DNA of 64,000 nucleotides from Xiphophorus maculatus. Taxonomy: Eukaryota; Chordata; Actinopteri; Cyprinodontiformes; Poeciliidae. The notes beneath the pieces are model-generated. The model made no database searches and was not told where the DNA came from. It saw only the letters and a list, made by a program, of their open reading frames with translations. Below are positions 47,516-60,591 of this stretch, one piece after another. Every line of letters begins with the position of its first letter. Positions within the stretch are counted from its first letter, which is position 1. The stretch lies in NCBI RefSeq assembly GCF_002775205.1, contig NC_036456.1, forward strand, positions 20,457,468 through 20,521,467, written 5' to 3'. The translations under genes were made by a program, and so were the position numbers.

Positions 47516-49130
47516 TGTTGTCAAGGCTTTTATTTTGGAAGTTTTGTTAAACTTCATTTCAAAGGGCCAAACTAATCCCATGCGTAATAGTCCTTGGGTT
47601 GAAATAGTTATATAATGCTCAAAACACAAGTAGCTGATGTAAAAATATTCAAGGCTTTTATTTTGAAATTTTCAGTATGCTTCATTTCAAAGGGCCAAAC
47701 TAATACCACGTGTAACAGTGCTTTGGATGAAAAAGTCAAATAAAGCCAAAAAGAGCAATTACGTCATGTAAAATTATTCAAGGCTTTTATTTTGAAATTT
47801 TCAGAATGCTTCATTTCAAAGGGCCAAACTAATACCACGTGTAACAGTGCTTTGGATGAAAAAGTCAAATAAAGCCAAAAAGAGCAATTACCTGATGTAA
47901 AAATATTCAAGGCTTTTATTTTGAAATTATTATTATGCTCCATTTTAAAGTTCCGAACTAATCCCATGTGTAACATTGCTTTCGATGAAAAAGTCATATA
48001 CGGCCAAAAAGAGCAATTACGTCATGTAAAATATTCAAGGCTTTTATTTTGAAATTTTCAGTATGCTTAATTTTAAAGTTCCAAACTAATCCCATGTGTA
48101 ACAGTGCTTTGGATGAAAACGTCAAATAAAGCCAAAAACAGCAATTACCTGATGTAAAAATATTCAAGGCTTTTATTTTGAAATTATTATTATGCTCCAT
48201 TTTAAAGTTCCGAACTAATCCCATGTGTAACAGTGCTTTGGATGAAAAAGTGAAATAAAGCCAAAAAGAGCAATTACCTGATGTAAAAATATTCAAGGCT
48301 TTTATTTTGAAATTATTATTATGCTCCATTTTAAAGTTCCAAACTAATCCCATGTGTAACATTGCTTTGGATGAAAAAGTCATATACGGCCAAAAAAAGC
48401 AATTACCTGATGTAAAAATATTCAAGGCTTTTATTTTGAAATTATTATTATGCTCCATTTTAAAGTTCCGAACTAATCCCATGTGTAACAGTGCTTTGGA
48501 TGAAAAAGTGAAATAAAGCCAAAAAGAGCAATTACCTGATGTAAAAATATTCAAGGCTTTTATTTTGAAATTATTATTATGCTCCATTTTAAAGTTCCAA
48601 ACTAATCCCATGTGTAACAGTGCTTTGGATGAAAAAGTCATATAAAGCCAAAAACAGCAATTACCTGATGTAAAAATATTCAAGGCTTTTATTTTGAAAT
48701 TATTATTATTCTCCATTTTAAAGTTCCAAAGTAATCCCATGTGTAACAGTGCTTTGGATGAAAACGTCAAATAAAGCCAAAAACAGCAATTACCTGATGT
48801 AAAAATATTCAAGGCTTTTATTTTGAAATTATTATTCTCCATTTTAAAGTTCCAAACTAATCCCATGTGTAACATTGCTTTGGATGAAAAAGTCATATAC
48901 GGCCAAAAAAAGCAATTACCTGATGTAAAAATATTCAAGGCTTTTATTTTGAAATTATTATTATTCTCCATTTTAAAGTTCCAAAGTAATCCCATGTGTA
49001 ACAGTGCTTTGGATGAAAACGTCAAATAAAGCCAAAAACAGCAATTACCTGATGTAAAACTATTCAAGGCTTTTATTTTGAAATTATTATTATGCTCCAT
49101 TTTAAAGTTCCAAACTAATCCCATGTGTAA

Positions 49131-50208
49131 CAGTTACTGAGTTAAATCAGTTATATACAGCCCATAGCAGCAGTAGTTCTAAAGGCCAGTTCTCAGTCCT
49201 GATCTGTTTCAACTGAGGATAGATAGAACTACAGTGATGCGTATTCGTAGTCCAAATCAGCAGCCAATAGCCTCTTGAGTTCCGTTGCTATGGCAAATAA
49301 TGGTCTCAGCAGGTGTGAGCTCTGAGCTGTGAGCTCTCAAACACACAAGTGTGTTTGAGCAAACACACTTTACTGAAAAAAAGCATTGGAAACAAATCCT
49401 TCTTGTTCGGGAACCGTAATACATATTCGAAAAGCGTTTCGAGCGTATGACAGTTCAATGTGTCTTCTGCGATAGTCCCCAGATTCATATCTGTACCTCA
49501 CTCAGAGCATTTACAGTGATGAGAGAAAGAAATGTTGTGCCCAGATCTGAACCGAGATCGGCTGTCACTGTAATTTCAGCAAAAATGAGAAACTTTGGGT
49601 CGCTTAGAGGCAAATTGTGGACAAACCATAACTGGTATCGACGAGCCGTCTTCACTTTCGAAGAGATCACAGACGTATCTACAAAATGAAATTTGAATGG
49701 CATTTCTAGGTGAATTTGTGACGACACAGCAAATCCTCAAAAATAGGGTATTTCTAGGATTTTTCCCATTGAGTTATAATGGGGTTTTTTTCGTAGTTTT
49801 TTGCGAATTATGTCGCCACGTTTACCCCAAATCCCACCACAAGTAATAGCTCCAAAGGCGTGAATTTTCTGCACGTTTTGATACCTCATTTGTAGGTGTG
49901 CACCCAGCGGTATGAGCCGCATTAACGGTTACGGAAGAAAAATAAAGAAGTATAATAATAAAGAGACGCTTGTTGGGTGTAGAGTAATAGGTTCCTGCCA
50001 TTGCTTTGCATGGCAGGCCCCAACTAGAAAATTTCGGAAGAAATTTAGCCGGGGCCTGCCGAGGCGCGCCCGGGGGGCATGGGCCCGGCGTCGTCACGCC
50101 AGAAATCGGCGTCGACGCCAAAGGACGCCGCGACGCGATCAGCGGCACGCGGAGAACCGCAAGAACGTCGAGCGAGGCGGACGCGCACCGTTCGGTACGA
50201 TTTAAAAT
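49131..50208 (+). repeat. Satellite module 5, most CpG-rich box
   Basis: One copy of the 73-bp hairpin segment precedes a GC-rich box (50,049-50,195) that keeps the most CpG sites (for example GCGACGCGATCAGCGGCACG). Left partner of module 9. Confidence 0.9.
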
Positions 50209-50665
50209 GTTGTCGAGGCTTTTATTTTGGAAGTTTTGTTAAACTTCATTTCAAAGGGCCAAACTAATCCCATGCGTAATAGTCCTTGGGTTAAAATAGT
50301 TATATAATGCTCAAAACGCAAGTAGCTGATGTAAAAATATTCAAGGCTTTTATTTTGAAATTTTCAGTATGCTTCATTTTAAAGTTCTGAACTAATACCA
50401 CGTGTAAGAGTGCTTTGGATGAAAAAGTCAAATAAAGCCAAAAAGAGCAATTACGTCATGTAAAAATCTTCAAGGCTTTTATTTTGAAATTTTCAGTATG
50501 CTTCATTTCAAAGGGACAAACTAATTCCATGTGTAACAGTGCTTCGGATGAAAACGTCAAATAAAGCCAAAAACAGCAATTACCTGATGTAAAAATATTC
50601 AAGGCTTTTATTTTGAAATTATTATTATGCTCCATTTTAAAGTTCCAAACTAATCCCATGTGTAA

Positions 50666-51675
50666 CAGTTACTGAGTTAAATGAGTTATATACAGCCCAT
50701 AGCAGCAGTAGTTCTAAAGGCCAGTTCTCAGTCCTGATCTGTTTCAACTGAGGATAGATAGAACTACAGTGATGCGTATTCGTAGTCCAAATCAGCAGCC
50801 AATAGCCTCTTGAGTTCCGTTGCTATGGCAAATAATGGTCTCAGCAGGTGTGAGCTCTGAGCTGTGAGCTCTCAAACACACAAGTGTGTTTGAGCAAACA
50901 CACTTTACTGAAAAAAAGCATTGGAAACAAATCCTTCTTGTTCGGGAACCGTAATACATATTCGAAAAGCGTTTCGAGCGTATGACAGTTCAATGTGTCT
51001 TCTGCGATAGTCCCGAGATTCATATCTGTACCTCACTCAGAGCATTTACAGCGATGAGAGAAAGAAATGTTGTGCCCAGATATGAACCGAGATGGGCTGT
51101 CACTCTAATTTGAAGAAAAATGAGAAACTTTGGGTCGCTTAGAGGCAAATTGTGGACAAACCGTAACTGGTATCGACGAGCCGTCTTCACTTTCGAAGAG
51201 ATCACAGACGTATCTACAAAATGAAATTTGAATGGCATTTCTAGGTGAATTTGTGACGACACAGCAAATCCTCAAAAATAGGGTATTTCTAGGATTTTTC
51301 CCATTGAGTTATAATGGGGTTTTTTTCGTAGTTTTTTGCGAATTATGTCGCCACGTTAAGCCCAAATCCCACCAGAAGTAATAGCTCCAATGGCGTGAAT
51401 TTTCTGCACGTTTTGATACCTCATTTGTAGGTGTGCACCCAGCGGTACGAGCCGCATTAACGGTTACGGAAGAAAAATAAAGAATTATAACTAGAAAATT
51501 TCGGAAGAAATTTAGCCGGGGCCTGCCAAGGCGCGCCCGTGGGGTTTTGGGCCCGGCGTCGTCGCGCCACAAATCGGCGTCGACGCCAAAGGACGCCGCG
51601 ACGTGATCAGTGGCACGCGGAGAACCGCAAGAACGTTAAGTGAGGCGGACGTGCACCGTTCGGTACGATTTAAAA
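50666..51675 (+). repeat. Satellite module 6
   Basis: Duplicate of module 2 at an offset of 9,025 bp. Confidence 0.9.
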
Positions 51676-53290
51676 TTTTCTCGAGGCTTTTATTTTGGAA
51701 GTTTTGTTAAACTTCATTTCAAAGGGCCAAACTAATCCCATGCGTAATAGTCCTTGGGTTAAAATAGTTATATAATGCTGAAAACAGCAATTACATGATG
51801 TAAAAATATTCAAGGCTTTTATTTTGAAATTATTATTATGCTCCATTTCAAAGTTCCAAACTAATCCCATGTGTAACAGTGCTTTGGATGAAAAAGTCAT
51901 ATACGGCCAAAAAGAGCAATTACATGATGTAAAAATATTCAAGGCTTTTATTTTGAAATTTTCAGTATGCTTCATTTCAGAGGGCCAAACTATTCCATTG
52001 TGTAACAGTGCTTTGGATAAAAATGTCACATAAAGCCAAAAACCGCAATTACATGATGTAAAAATATTCAAGGCTTTTATTTTGAAATTATTATTATGCT
52101 CCATTTTAAAGTTCCGAACGAATCCCATGTGTAACAGTGCTTTGGATGAAAAAGTCATACAAAGCCAAAAAGAGCAATGACCTGATGTAAAAATATTCAA
52201 GGTTTTTATTTTGAAATTATTATTATGCTTAATTTTAAAGTTCCGAACTAATCACATGTGTAACAGTGCTTTGGATGAAAAAGTCATACAAAGACAGAAA
52301 CAGCAATTGCATGATGTAAAAATATTCAAGGCTTTTATTTTGAAATTATTATTATGCTCCATTTTAAAGTTCCGAACTAATACCACGTGTAACATTGCTT
52401 TGGATGAAAAAGTCACATAAAGCCAAAAACAGCAATTACCTGATGTAACAACATTCAAGGCTTTTATTTTGAAATTATTATTATGCTCCATTTTAAAGTT
52501 CCGAACTAATCCCATGTGTAACATTGCTTTGGATGAAAAAGTCATATACGGCCAAAAAGAGCAATTACTTCATGTAAAATATTCAAGGCTTTTATTTTGA
52601 AATTTTCAGTATGCTTCATTTTAAAGTTCTGAACTAATACCACGTGTAAGAGTGCTTTGGATGAAAAAGTCAAATAAAGCCAAAAAGAGCAATTACGTCA
52701 TGTAAAAATATTCAAGGCTTTTATTTTGAAATTTTTGTTAAGCTTCATTTTAAAGGGCCAAACTAATACCACGTGTAACAGTGCTTTGGATGAAAAAGTC
52801 ACATAAAGCCAAAAACAGCAATTACCTGATGTAAAAATATTCAAGGCTTTCATTTTGAAATTATTATTATGCTCCATTTTAAAGTTCCGAACTAATCCCA
52901 TGTGTAACATTGCTTCGGATGAAAAAGTCATATACGGCCAAAAAGAGCAATTACGTCATGTAAAATATTCAAGGCTTTTATTTTGAAATTATTATTCTCC
53001 ATTTTAAAGTTCCAAAGTAATCCCATGTGTAACATTGCTTTGGATGAAAAAGTCATATACGGCCAAAAAAAGCAATTACCTGATGTAAAAATATTCAAGG
53101 CTTTTATTTTGAAATTATTATTATTCTCCATTTTAAAGTTCCAAAGTAATCCCATGTGTAACAGTGCTTTGGATGAAAACGTCAAATAAAGCCAAAAACA
53201 GCAATTACCTGATGTAAAACTATTCAAGGCTTTTATTTTGAAATTATTATTATGCTCCATTTTAAAGTTCCAAACTAATCCCATGTGTAA

Positions 53291-54295
53291 CAGTTACTGA
53301 GTTAAATCAGTTATATACAGCCCATAGCAGCAGTAGTTCTAAAGGCCAGTTCTCAGTCCTGATCTGTTTCAACTGAGGATAGATAGAACTACAGTGATGC
53401 GTATTCGTAGTCCTAACCAGCAGCCAATAGCCTCTTGAGTTCCGTTGCTATGGCAAATAATGGTCTCAGCAGGTGTGAGCTCTGAGCTGTGAGCTCTCAA
53501 ACACACAAGTGTGTTTGAGCAAACACACTTTACTGAAAAAAAGCATTGGAAACAAATCCTTCTTGTTCGGGAACCGTAATACATATTCGAAAAGCGTTTC
53601 GAGCGTATGACAGTTCAATGTGTCTTCTGCGATAGTCCCGAGATTCATATCTGTACCTCACTCAGAGCATTTACAGCGATGAGAGAAAGAAATGTTGTGC
53701 CCAGATATGAACCGAGATGGGCTGTCACTGTAATTTCAGCAAAAATGAGAAAGTTTGGGTCGCTTAGAGGCAAATTGTGGACAAACCGTAACTGGTATCG
53801 ACGAGCCGTCTTCACTTTCGAAGAGATCACAGACGTATCTACAAAATGAAATTTGAATGGCATTTCTAGGTGAATTTGTGACGACACAGCAAATCCTCAA
53901 AAATAGGGTATTTCTAGGATTTTTCCCATTGAGTTATAATGGGGTTTTTTTCGTAGTTTTTTGCGAATTATGTCGCCACGTTAAGCCCAAATCCCACCAA
54001 AAATAATAGCTCCAATGGCGTGAATTTTCTGCACGTTTTGATACCTCATTTGTAGGTGTGCACCCAGCGGTATGAGCCGCATTAACGGTTACGGAAGAAA
54101 AATAAAGTTCTACTAGAAAATTTCGGAAGAAATTTAGCCGGGGCCTGCCAAGGCGCGCCCGTGGGGTTCGGGCCCGGCGTCGTCACGCCACAAATCGGCA
54201 TCGACGCTAAAGAACGCCGCGACGTAATCAATGGCACGCGGAGAACCGCAAGAACGTTAAGCGAGGCGGACGTGCACCATTCAGTACGATTTAAA
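53291..54295 (+). repeat. Satellite module 7
   Basis: Duplicate of module 3 at an offset of 9,025 bp. Confidence 0.9.
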
Positions 54296-55141
54296 ATTTT
54301 TGTCAAGGCTTTTATTTTGGAAGTTTTGTTAAACTTCATTTTAAAGTTCCGAACTAATCCCATGTGTAACAGTGCTTTGGATGAAAAAGTCATACAAAGC
54401 CAAAAACAGCAATTGCATGATGTAAAAATATTCAAGGCTTTTATTTTGAAATTTTCAGTATGCTCCATTTTAAAGTTCTGAACGAATCCCATGTGTAACA
54501 GTGCTTTGGATAAAAAAGTCACATAAAGCCAAAAAGCGCAATTACCTGATGTAAAAATATGCAAGGCTTTTATTTTGAAATTATTATTATGCTCCATTTT
54601 AAAGTTCCGAACTAATCCCATGTGTAACAGTGCTTTGGATGAAAAAGTCACATAAAGCCAAAAAGCGCAATTACCTGATGTAAAAATATTCAAGGCTTTT
54701 ATTTTGAAATTTTCAGTATGCTTCATTTCAGAGGGCCAAACTATTCCATTGTGTAACAGTGCTTTGGATAAAAAAGTCACATAAAGCCAAAAAGCGCAAT
54801 TACCTGATGTAAAAATATTCAAGGCTTTTATTTTGAAATTATTATTATGCTCCATTTTAAAGTTCCGAACTAATCCCATGTGTAACATTGCTTTGGATGA
54901 AAAAGTCATATACGGCCAATAAGAGCAATTACGTCATGTAAAATATTCAAGGCTTTTATTTTGAAATTATTATTATGCTCCATTTTAAAGTTCCAAACTA
55001 ATCCCATGTGTAACATTGCTTTGGATGAAAAAGTCATATACGGCCAAAAAGAGCAATTACGTCATGTAAAATATTCAAGGCTTTTATTTTGAAATTTTCA
55101 GTATGCTTAATTTTAAAGTTCCAAACTAATCCCATGTGTAA

Positions 55142-56540
55142 CAGTTACTGAGTTCAATCAGTTATATACAGCCCATAGCAGCAGGTAGTTCTAAAGGCCA
55201 GTTCTCAGTCCTGATCTGTTTCAACTGAGGATAGATAGAACTACAGCGATGCGTATCTGTAGTCCAAATCAGCAGCCAATAGCCTCTTGAGTTCCGTTGC
55301 TATGGTAAATAATGGTCTCAGCAGGTGTGAGCTCTGAGCGCTGAGCTCTCAAACACACAATTGTGTGTTTGAGCAAACACATTTTACTGACAAAAAAGCA
55401 TTGGAAACAAATCCTTCTTGTTCGGGAACCGTAATACATATTCGAAAAGCGTTTGCAGCGTATGACAGTTCAATGTGTCTTCTGCGATAGTCCCGAGATT
55501 CATATCTGTACCTCACTCAGAACATTTACAGCGATGAGAGAAAGAAATGTTGTGCCCAGATCTGAAATTCTATTCAAATACATGGGAGAGAGCCTCAGAC
55601 AGCCTCAGAAAATCCTGTCGCATGACTTTGCTCTGAAGCACCGTGACAGAAAACCGTACGGTCTAGATAAATTTCGAAAACATTTTACCGGAGCAGACAG
55701 GCGTATCAATGTCAGGACCGATTTTGATACTAATCGTGCGATATTTGTGGGCGTGATGGCGATTTCAAAAATGATTTGGGTTGAAAAAGTTGTCTTCATC
55801 TCTCACTCTAAGCAGCCAGAAACGCACTCTAACTTGAGCAAAAATGAGAAAGTTTGGGTCGCTTAGAGGCAAATTGTGGACAAACCGTAACTGGTATCGA
55901 CGAGCCGTCTTCACTTTCGAAGAGATCACAGACGTATCTACAAAATGAAATTTGAATGGCATTTCTAGGTGAATTTGTGACGACACAGCAAATCCTCAAA
56001 AATAGGGTATTTCTAGGATTTTTCCCATTGAGTTATAATGGGGTTTTTTTCGCAGTTTTTTGCGAATTATGTCGCCACGTTAAGCCCAAATCCCACCAAA
56101 AATAATAGCTCCAATGGCGTGAATTTTCTGCACGTTTTGATACCTCATTTGTAGGTGTGCACCCAGCGGTACGAGCCGCATTAACGGTTACGGAAGAAAA
56201 ATAAAGAATTATAATAATATTAAAGAGACGCTTGTTGGGTGTAGAGTAATAGGTTCCTGCCATTGCTTTGCATGGCAGGCCCCAATAATATTAAAGAGAC
56301 GCTTGTTGGGTGTAGAGTAATAGGTTCCTGCCATTGCTTTGCATGGCAGGCCCCAACTAGAAAATTTCGGAAGAAATTTAGCCGGGGCCTGCCAAGGCGC
56401 GCCCGTCGGGCATGGGCCCGGCGTCGTCACGCTACAAATCGGCGTCGACGCCAAAGAACGCCGCGACGTAAGCAGTGGCACGCGGAGAACCGCAAGAACG
56501 TTAAGCGAGGCGGACGTGCACCGTTCGGTACGATTTAAAA
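55142..56540 (+). repeat. Satellite module 8, long form
   Basis: Duplicate of module 4. The only noticed difference is G at 55,852 for C, a variant also present in modules 3 and 7. Confidence 0.9.
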
Positions 56541-58155
56541 TGTTGTCAAGGCTTTTATTTTGGAAGTTTTGTTAAACTTCATTTCAAAGGGCCAAACTAA
56601 TCCCATGCGTAATAGTCCTTGGGTTGAAATAGTTATATAATGCTCAAAACACAAGTAGCTGATGTAAAAATATTCAAGGCTTTTATTTTGAAATTTTCAG
56701 TATGCTTCATTTCAAAGGGCCAAACTAATACCACGTGTAACAGTGCTTTGGATGAAAAAGTCAAATAAAGCCAAAAAGAGCAATTACGTCATGTAAAATT
56801 ATTCAAGGCTTTTATTTTGAAATTTTCAGAATGCTTCATTTCAAAGGGCCAAACTAATACCACGTGTAACAGTGCTTTGGATGAAAAAGTCAAATAAAGC
56901 CAAAAAGAGCAATTACCTGATGTAAAAATATTCAAGGCTTTTATTTTGAAATTATTATTATGCTCCATTTTAAAGTTCCGAACTAATCCCATGTGTAACA
57001 TTGCTTTCGATGAAAAAGTCATATACGGCCAAAAAGAGCAATTACGTCATGTAAAATATTCAAGGCTTTTATTTTGAAATTTTCAGTATGCTTAATTTTA
57101 AAGTTCCAAACTAATCCCATGTGTAACAGTGCTTTGGATGAAAACGTCAAATAAAGCCAAAAACAGCAATTACCTGATGTAAAAATATTCAAGGCTTTTA
57201 TTTTGAAATTATTATTATGCTCCATTTTAAAGTTCCGAACTAATCCCATGTGTAACAGTGCTTTGGATGAAAAAGTGAAATAAAGCCAAAAAGAGCAATT
57301 ACCTGATGTAAAAATATTCAAGGCTTTTATTTTGAAATTATTATTATGCTCCATTTTAAAGTTCCAAACTAATCCCATGTGTAACATTGCTTTGGATGAA
57401 AAAGTCATATACGGCCAAAAAAAGCAATTACCTGATGTAAAAATATTCAAGGCTTTTATTTTGAAATTATTATTATGCTCCATTTTAAAGTTCCGAACTA
57501 ATCCCATGTGTAACAGTGCTTTGGATGAAAAAGTGAAATAAAGCCAAAAAGAGCAATTACCTGATGTAAAAATATTCAAGGCTTTTATTTTGAAATTATT
57601 ATTATGCTCCATTTTAAAGTTCCAAACTAATCCCATGTGTAACAGTGCTTTGGATGAAAAAGTCATATAAAGCCAAAAACAGCAATTACCTGATGTAAAA
57701 ATATTCAAGGCTTTTATTTTGAAATTATTATTATTCTCCATTTTAAAGTTCCAAAGTAATCCCATGTGTAACAGTGCTTTGGATGAAAACGTCAAATAAA
57801 GCCAAAAACAGCAATTACCTGATGTAAAAATATTCAAGGCTTTTATTTTGAAATTATTATTCTCCATTTTAAAGTTCCAAACTAATCCCATGTGTAACAT
57901 TGCTTTGGATGAAAAAGTCATATACGGCCAAAAAAAGCAATTACCTGATGTAAAAATATTCAAGGCTTTTATTTTGAAATTATTATTATTCTCCATTTTA
58001 AAGTTCCAAAGTAATCCCATGTGTAACAGTGCTTTGGATGAAAACGTCAAATAAAGCCAAAAACAGCAATTACCTGATGTAAAACTATTCAAGGCTTTTA
58101 TTTTGAAATTATTATTATGCTCCATTTTAAAGTTCCAAACTAATCCCATGTGTAA

Positions 58156-59233
58156 CAGTTACTGAGTTAAATCAGTTATATACAGCCCATAGCAGCAGTA
58201 GTTCTAAAGGCCAGTTCTCAGTCCTGATCTGTTTCAACTGAGGATAGATAGAACTACAGTGATGCGTATTCGTAGTCCAAATCAGCAGCCAATAGCCTCT
58301 TGAGTTCCGTTGCTATGGCAAATAATGGTCTCAGCAGGTGTGAGCTCTGAGCTGTGAGCTCTCAAACACACAAGTGTGTTTGAGCAAACACACTTTACTG
58401 AAAAAAAGCATTGGAAACAAATCCTTCTTGTTCGGGAACCGTAATACATATTCGAAAAGCGTTTCGAGCGTATGACAGTTCAATGTGTCTTCTGCGATAG
58501 TCCCCAGATTCATATCTGTACCTCACTCAGAGCATTTACAGTGATGAGAGAAAGAAATGTTGTGCCCAGATCTGAACCGAGATCGGCTGTCACTGTAATT
58601 TCAGCAAAAATGAGAAACTTTGGGTCGCTTAGAGGCAAATTGTGGACAAACCATAACTGGTATCGACGAGCCGTCTTCACTTTCGAAGAGATCACAGACG
58701 TATCTACAAAATGAAATTTGAATGGCATTTCTAGGTGAATTTGTGACGACACAGCAAATCCTCAAAAATAGGGTATTTCTAGGATTTTTCCCATTGAGTT
58801 ATAATGGGGTTTTTTTCGTAGTTTTTTGCGAATTATGTCGCCACGTTTACCCCAAATCCCACCACAAGTAATAGCTCCAAAGGCGTGAATTTTCTGCACG
58901 TTTTGATACCTCATTTGTAGGTGTGCACCCAGCGGTATGAGCCGCATTAACGGTTACGGAAGAAAAATAAAGAAGTATAATAATAAAGAGACGCTTGTTG
59001 GGTGTAGAGTAATAGGTTCCTGCCATTGCTTTGCATGGCAGGCCCCAACTAGAAAATTTCGGAAGAAATTTAGCCGGGGCCTGCCGAGGCGCGCCCGGGG
59101 GGCATGGGCCCGGCGTCGTCACGCCAGAAATCGGCGTCGACGCCAAAGGACGCCGCGACGCGATCAGCGGCACGCGGAGAACCGCAAGAACGTCGAGCGA
59201 GGCGGACGCGCACCGTTCGGTACGATTTAAAAT
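58156..59233 (+). repeat. Satellite module 9, most CpG-rich box
   Basis: Duplicate of module 5 at an offset of 9,025 bp. Confidence 0.9.
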
Positions 59234-60591
59234 GTTGTCGAGGCTTTTATTTTGGAAGTTTTGTTAAACTTCATTTCAAAGGGCCAAACTAATCCCATGC
59301 GTAATAGTCCTTGGGTTAAAATAGTTATATAATGCTCAAAACGCAAGTAGCTGATGTAAAAATATTCAAGGCTTTTATTTTGAAATTTTCAGTATGCTTC
59401 ATTTTAAAGTTCTGAACTAATACCACGTGTAAGAGTGCTTTGGATGAAAAAGTCAAATAAAGCCAAAAAGAGCAATTACGTCATGTAAAAATCTTCAAGG
59501 CTTTTATTTTGAAATTTTCAGTATGCTTCATTTCAAAGGGACAAACTAATTCCATGTGTAACAGTGCTTTGGATGAAAAAGTCAAATAAAGCCAAAAAGA
59601 GCAATTACGTCATGTAAAAATATTCAAGGCTTTTATTTTGAAATTTTCAGTATGCTTCATTTTAAAGTTCCGAACTAATACCACGTGTAACAGTGCTTTG
59701 GATGAAAAAGTCAAATAAAGCCAAAAAGAGCAATTACGTCATGTAAAAATATTCAAGGCTTTTATTTTGACATTTTCAGTATGCTTCATTTCAAAGGGCC
59801 AAACTAATACCATGTGTAACAGTGCTTTGGATGAAAAAGTCACATAAAGCCAAAAACAGCAATTACCTGATTTAAAAATATTCAAGGCTTTTATTTTGAA
59901 ATTTTCATTACGCTTCATTTTAAAGTTCTGAACTAATACCATGTGTAACAGTGCTTTGGATGAAAAAGTCAAATAAAGCCAAAAAAGAGCAATTACATGA
60001 TGTAAAAATATTCAAGGCTTTTATTTTGAAATTTTCAGTATGCTTCATTTCAATGGGCCAACCTAATCCCATGAATAACAGTCATTGGATAAAATCAGTT
60101 ATATAATGCTCAAAACACAAGTAGTTGATGTAACAATATTCAAGGCTTTTAATTTGAAATTATTATTATGCTCCATTTTAAAGTTCCGAACTAATCCCAT
60201 GTGTAACAGTGCTTTGGATGAAAAAGTCATATACGGCCAAAAAGAGCAATTACATGATGTAAAAATATTCAAGGCTTTTATTTTGAAATTTTCAGTATGC
60301 TTCATTTTAAAGGGCCAAACTAATCCCATGTGTAATAGTCATTGGGTTAAATCAGTTATATAATGCTCAAAACAAAAGTAGTTGATGTAAAAATATTCAA
60401 GGCTTTTATTTTGAAATTATTATTATGCTCCATTTGAAAGTTCCGAACTAATCCCATGTGTAACAGTGCTTTGGATGAAAAAGTCATATACGGCCAAAAA
60501 GAGCAATTACGTCATGTAAAATATTCAAGGCTTTTATTTTGAAATTTTCAGTATGCTTAATTTTAAAGTTCCAAACTAATCCCATGTGTAA

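Larger units (their letters stand above)
41502..50526 (+). repeat. 9,025-bp tandem duplication, copy 1
   Basis: Contains satellite modules 2-5 and their monomers. Every translated frame has an identical partner 9,025 bp further on. The only difference I found is C at 46,827 against G at 55,852. The breakpoint lies in an 18-bp stretch, CCATGTGTAACAGTGCTT, shared by the monomers at both ends. Confidence 0.95.
50527..59551 (+). repeat. 9,025-bp tandem duplication, copy 2
   Basis: Directly abuts copy 1 and repeats modules 2-5 as modules 6-9. Beyond 59,551 the sequence continues in a different monomer (GCTTTGG where copy 1 continues GCTTCGG), as expected for unequal crossing-over between monomers. 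Confidence 0.95.

Noticed and set aside
47994-49124. 376-codon minus-strand frame (and its twin at 57,019-58,149) as a gene
   Set aside because: It is eight to nine 129-bp monomers whose length is divisible by 3. The frame is broken at different points in neighbouring arrays, has no domain, and follows the repeat exactly.
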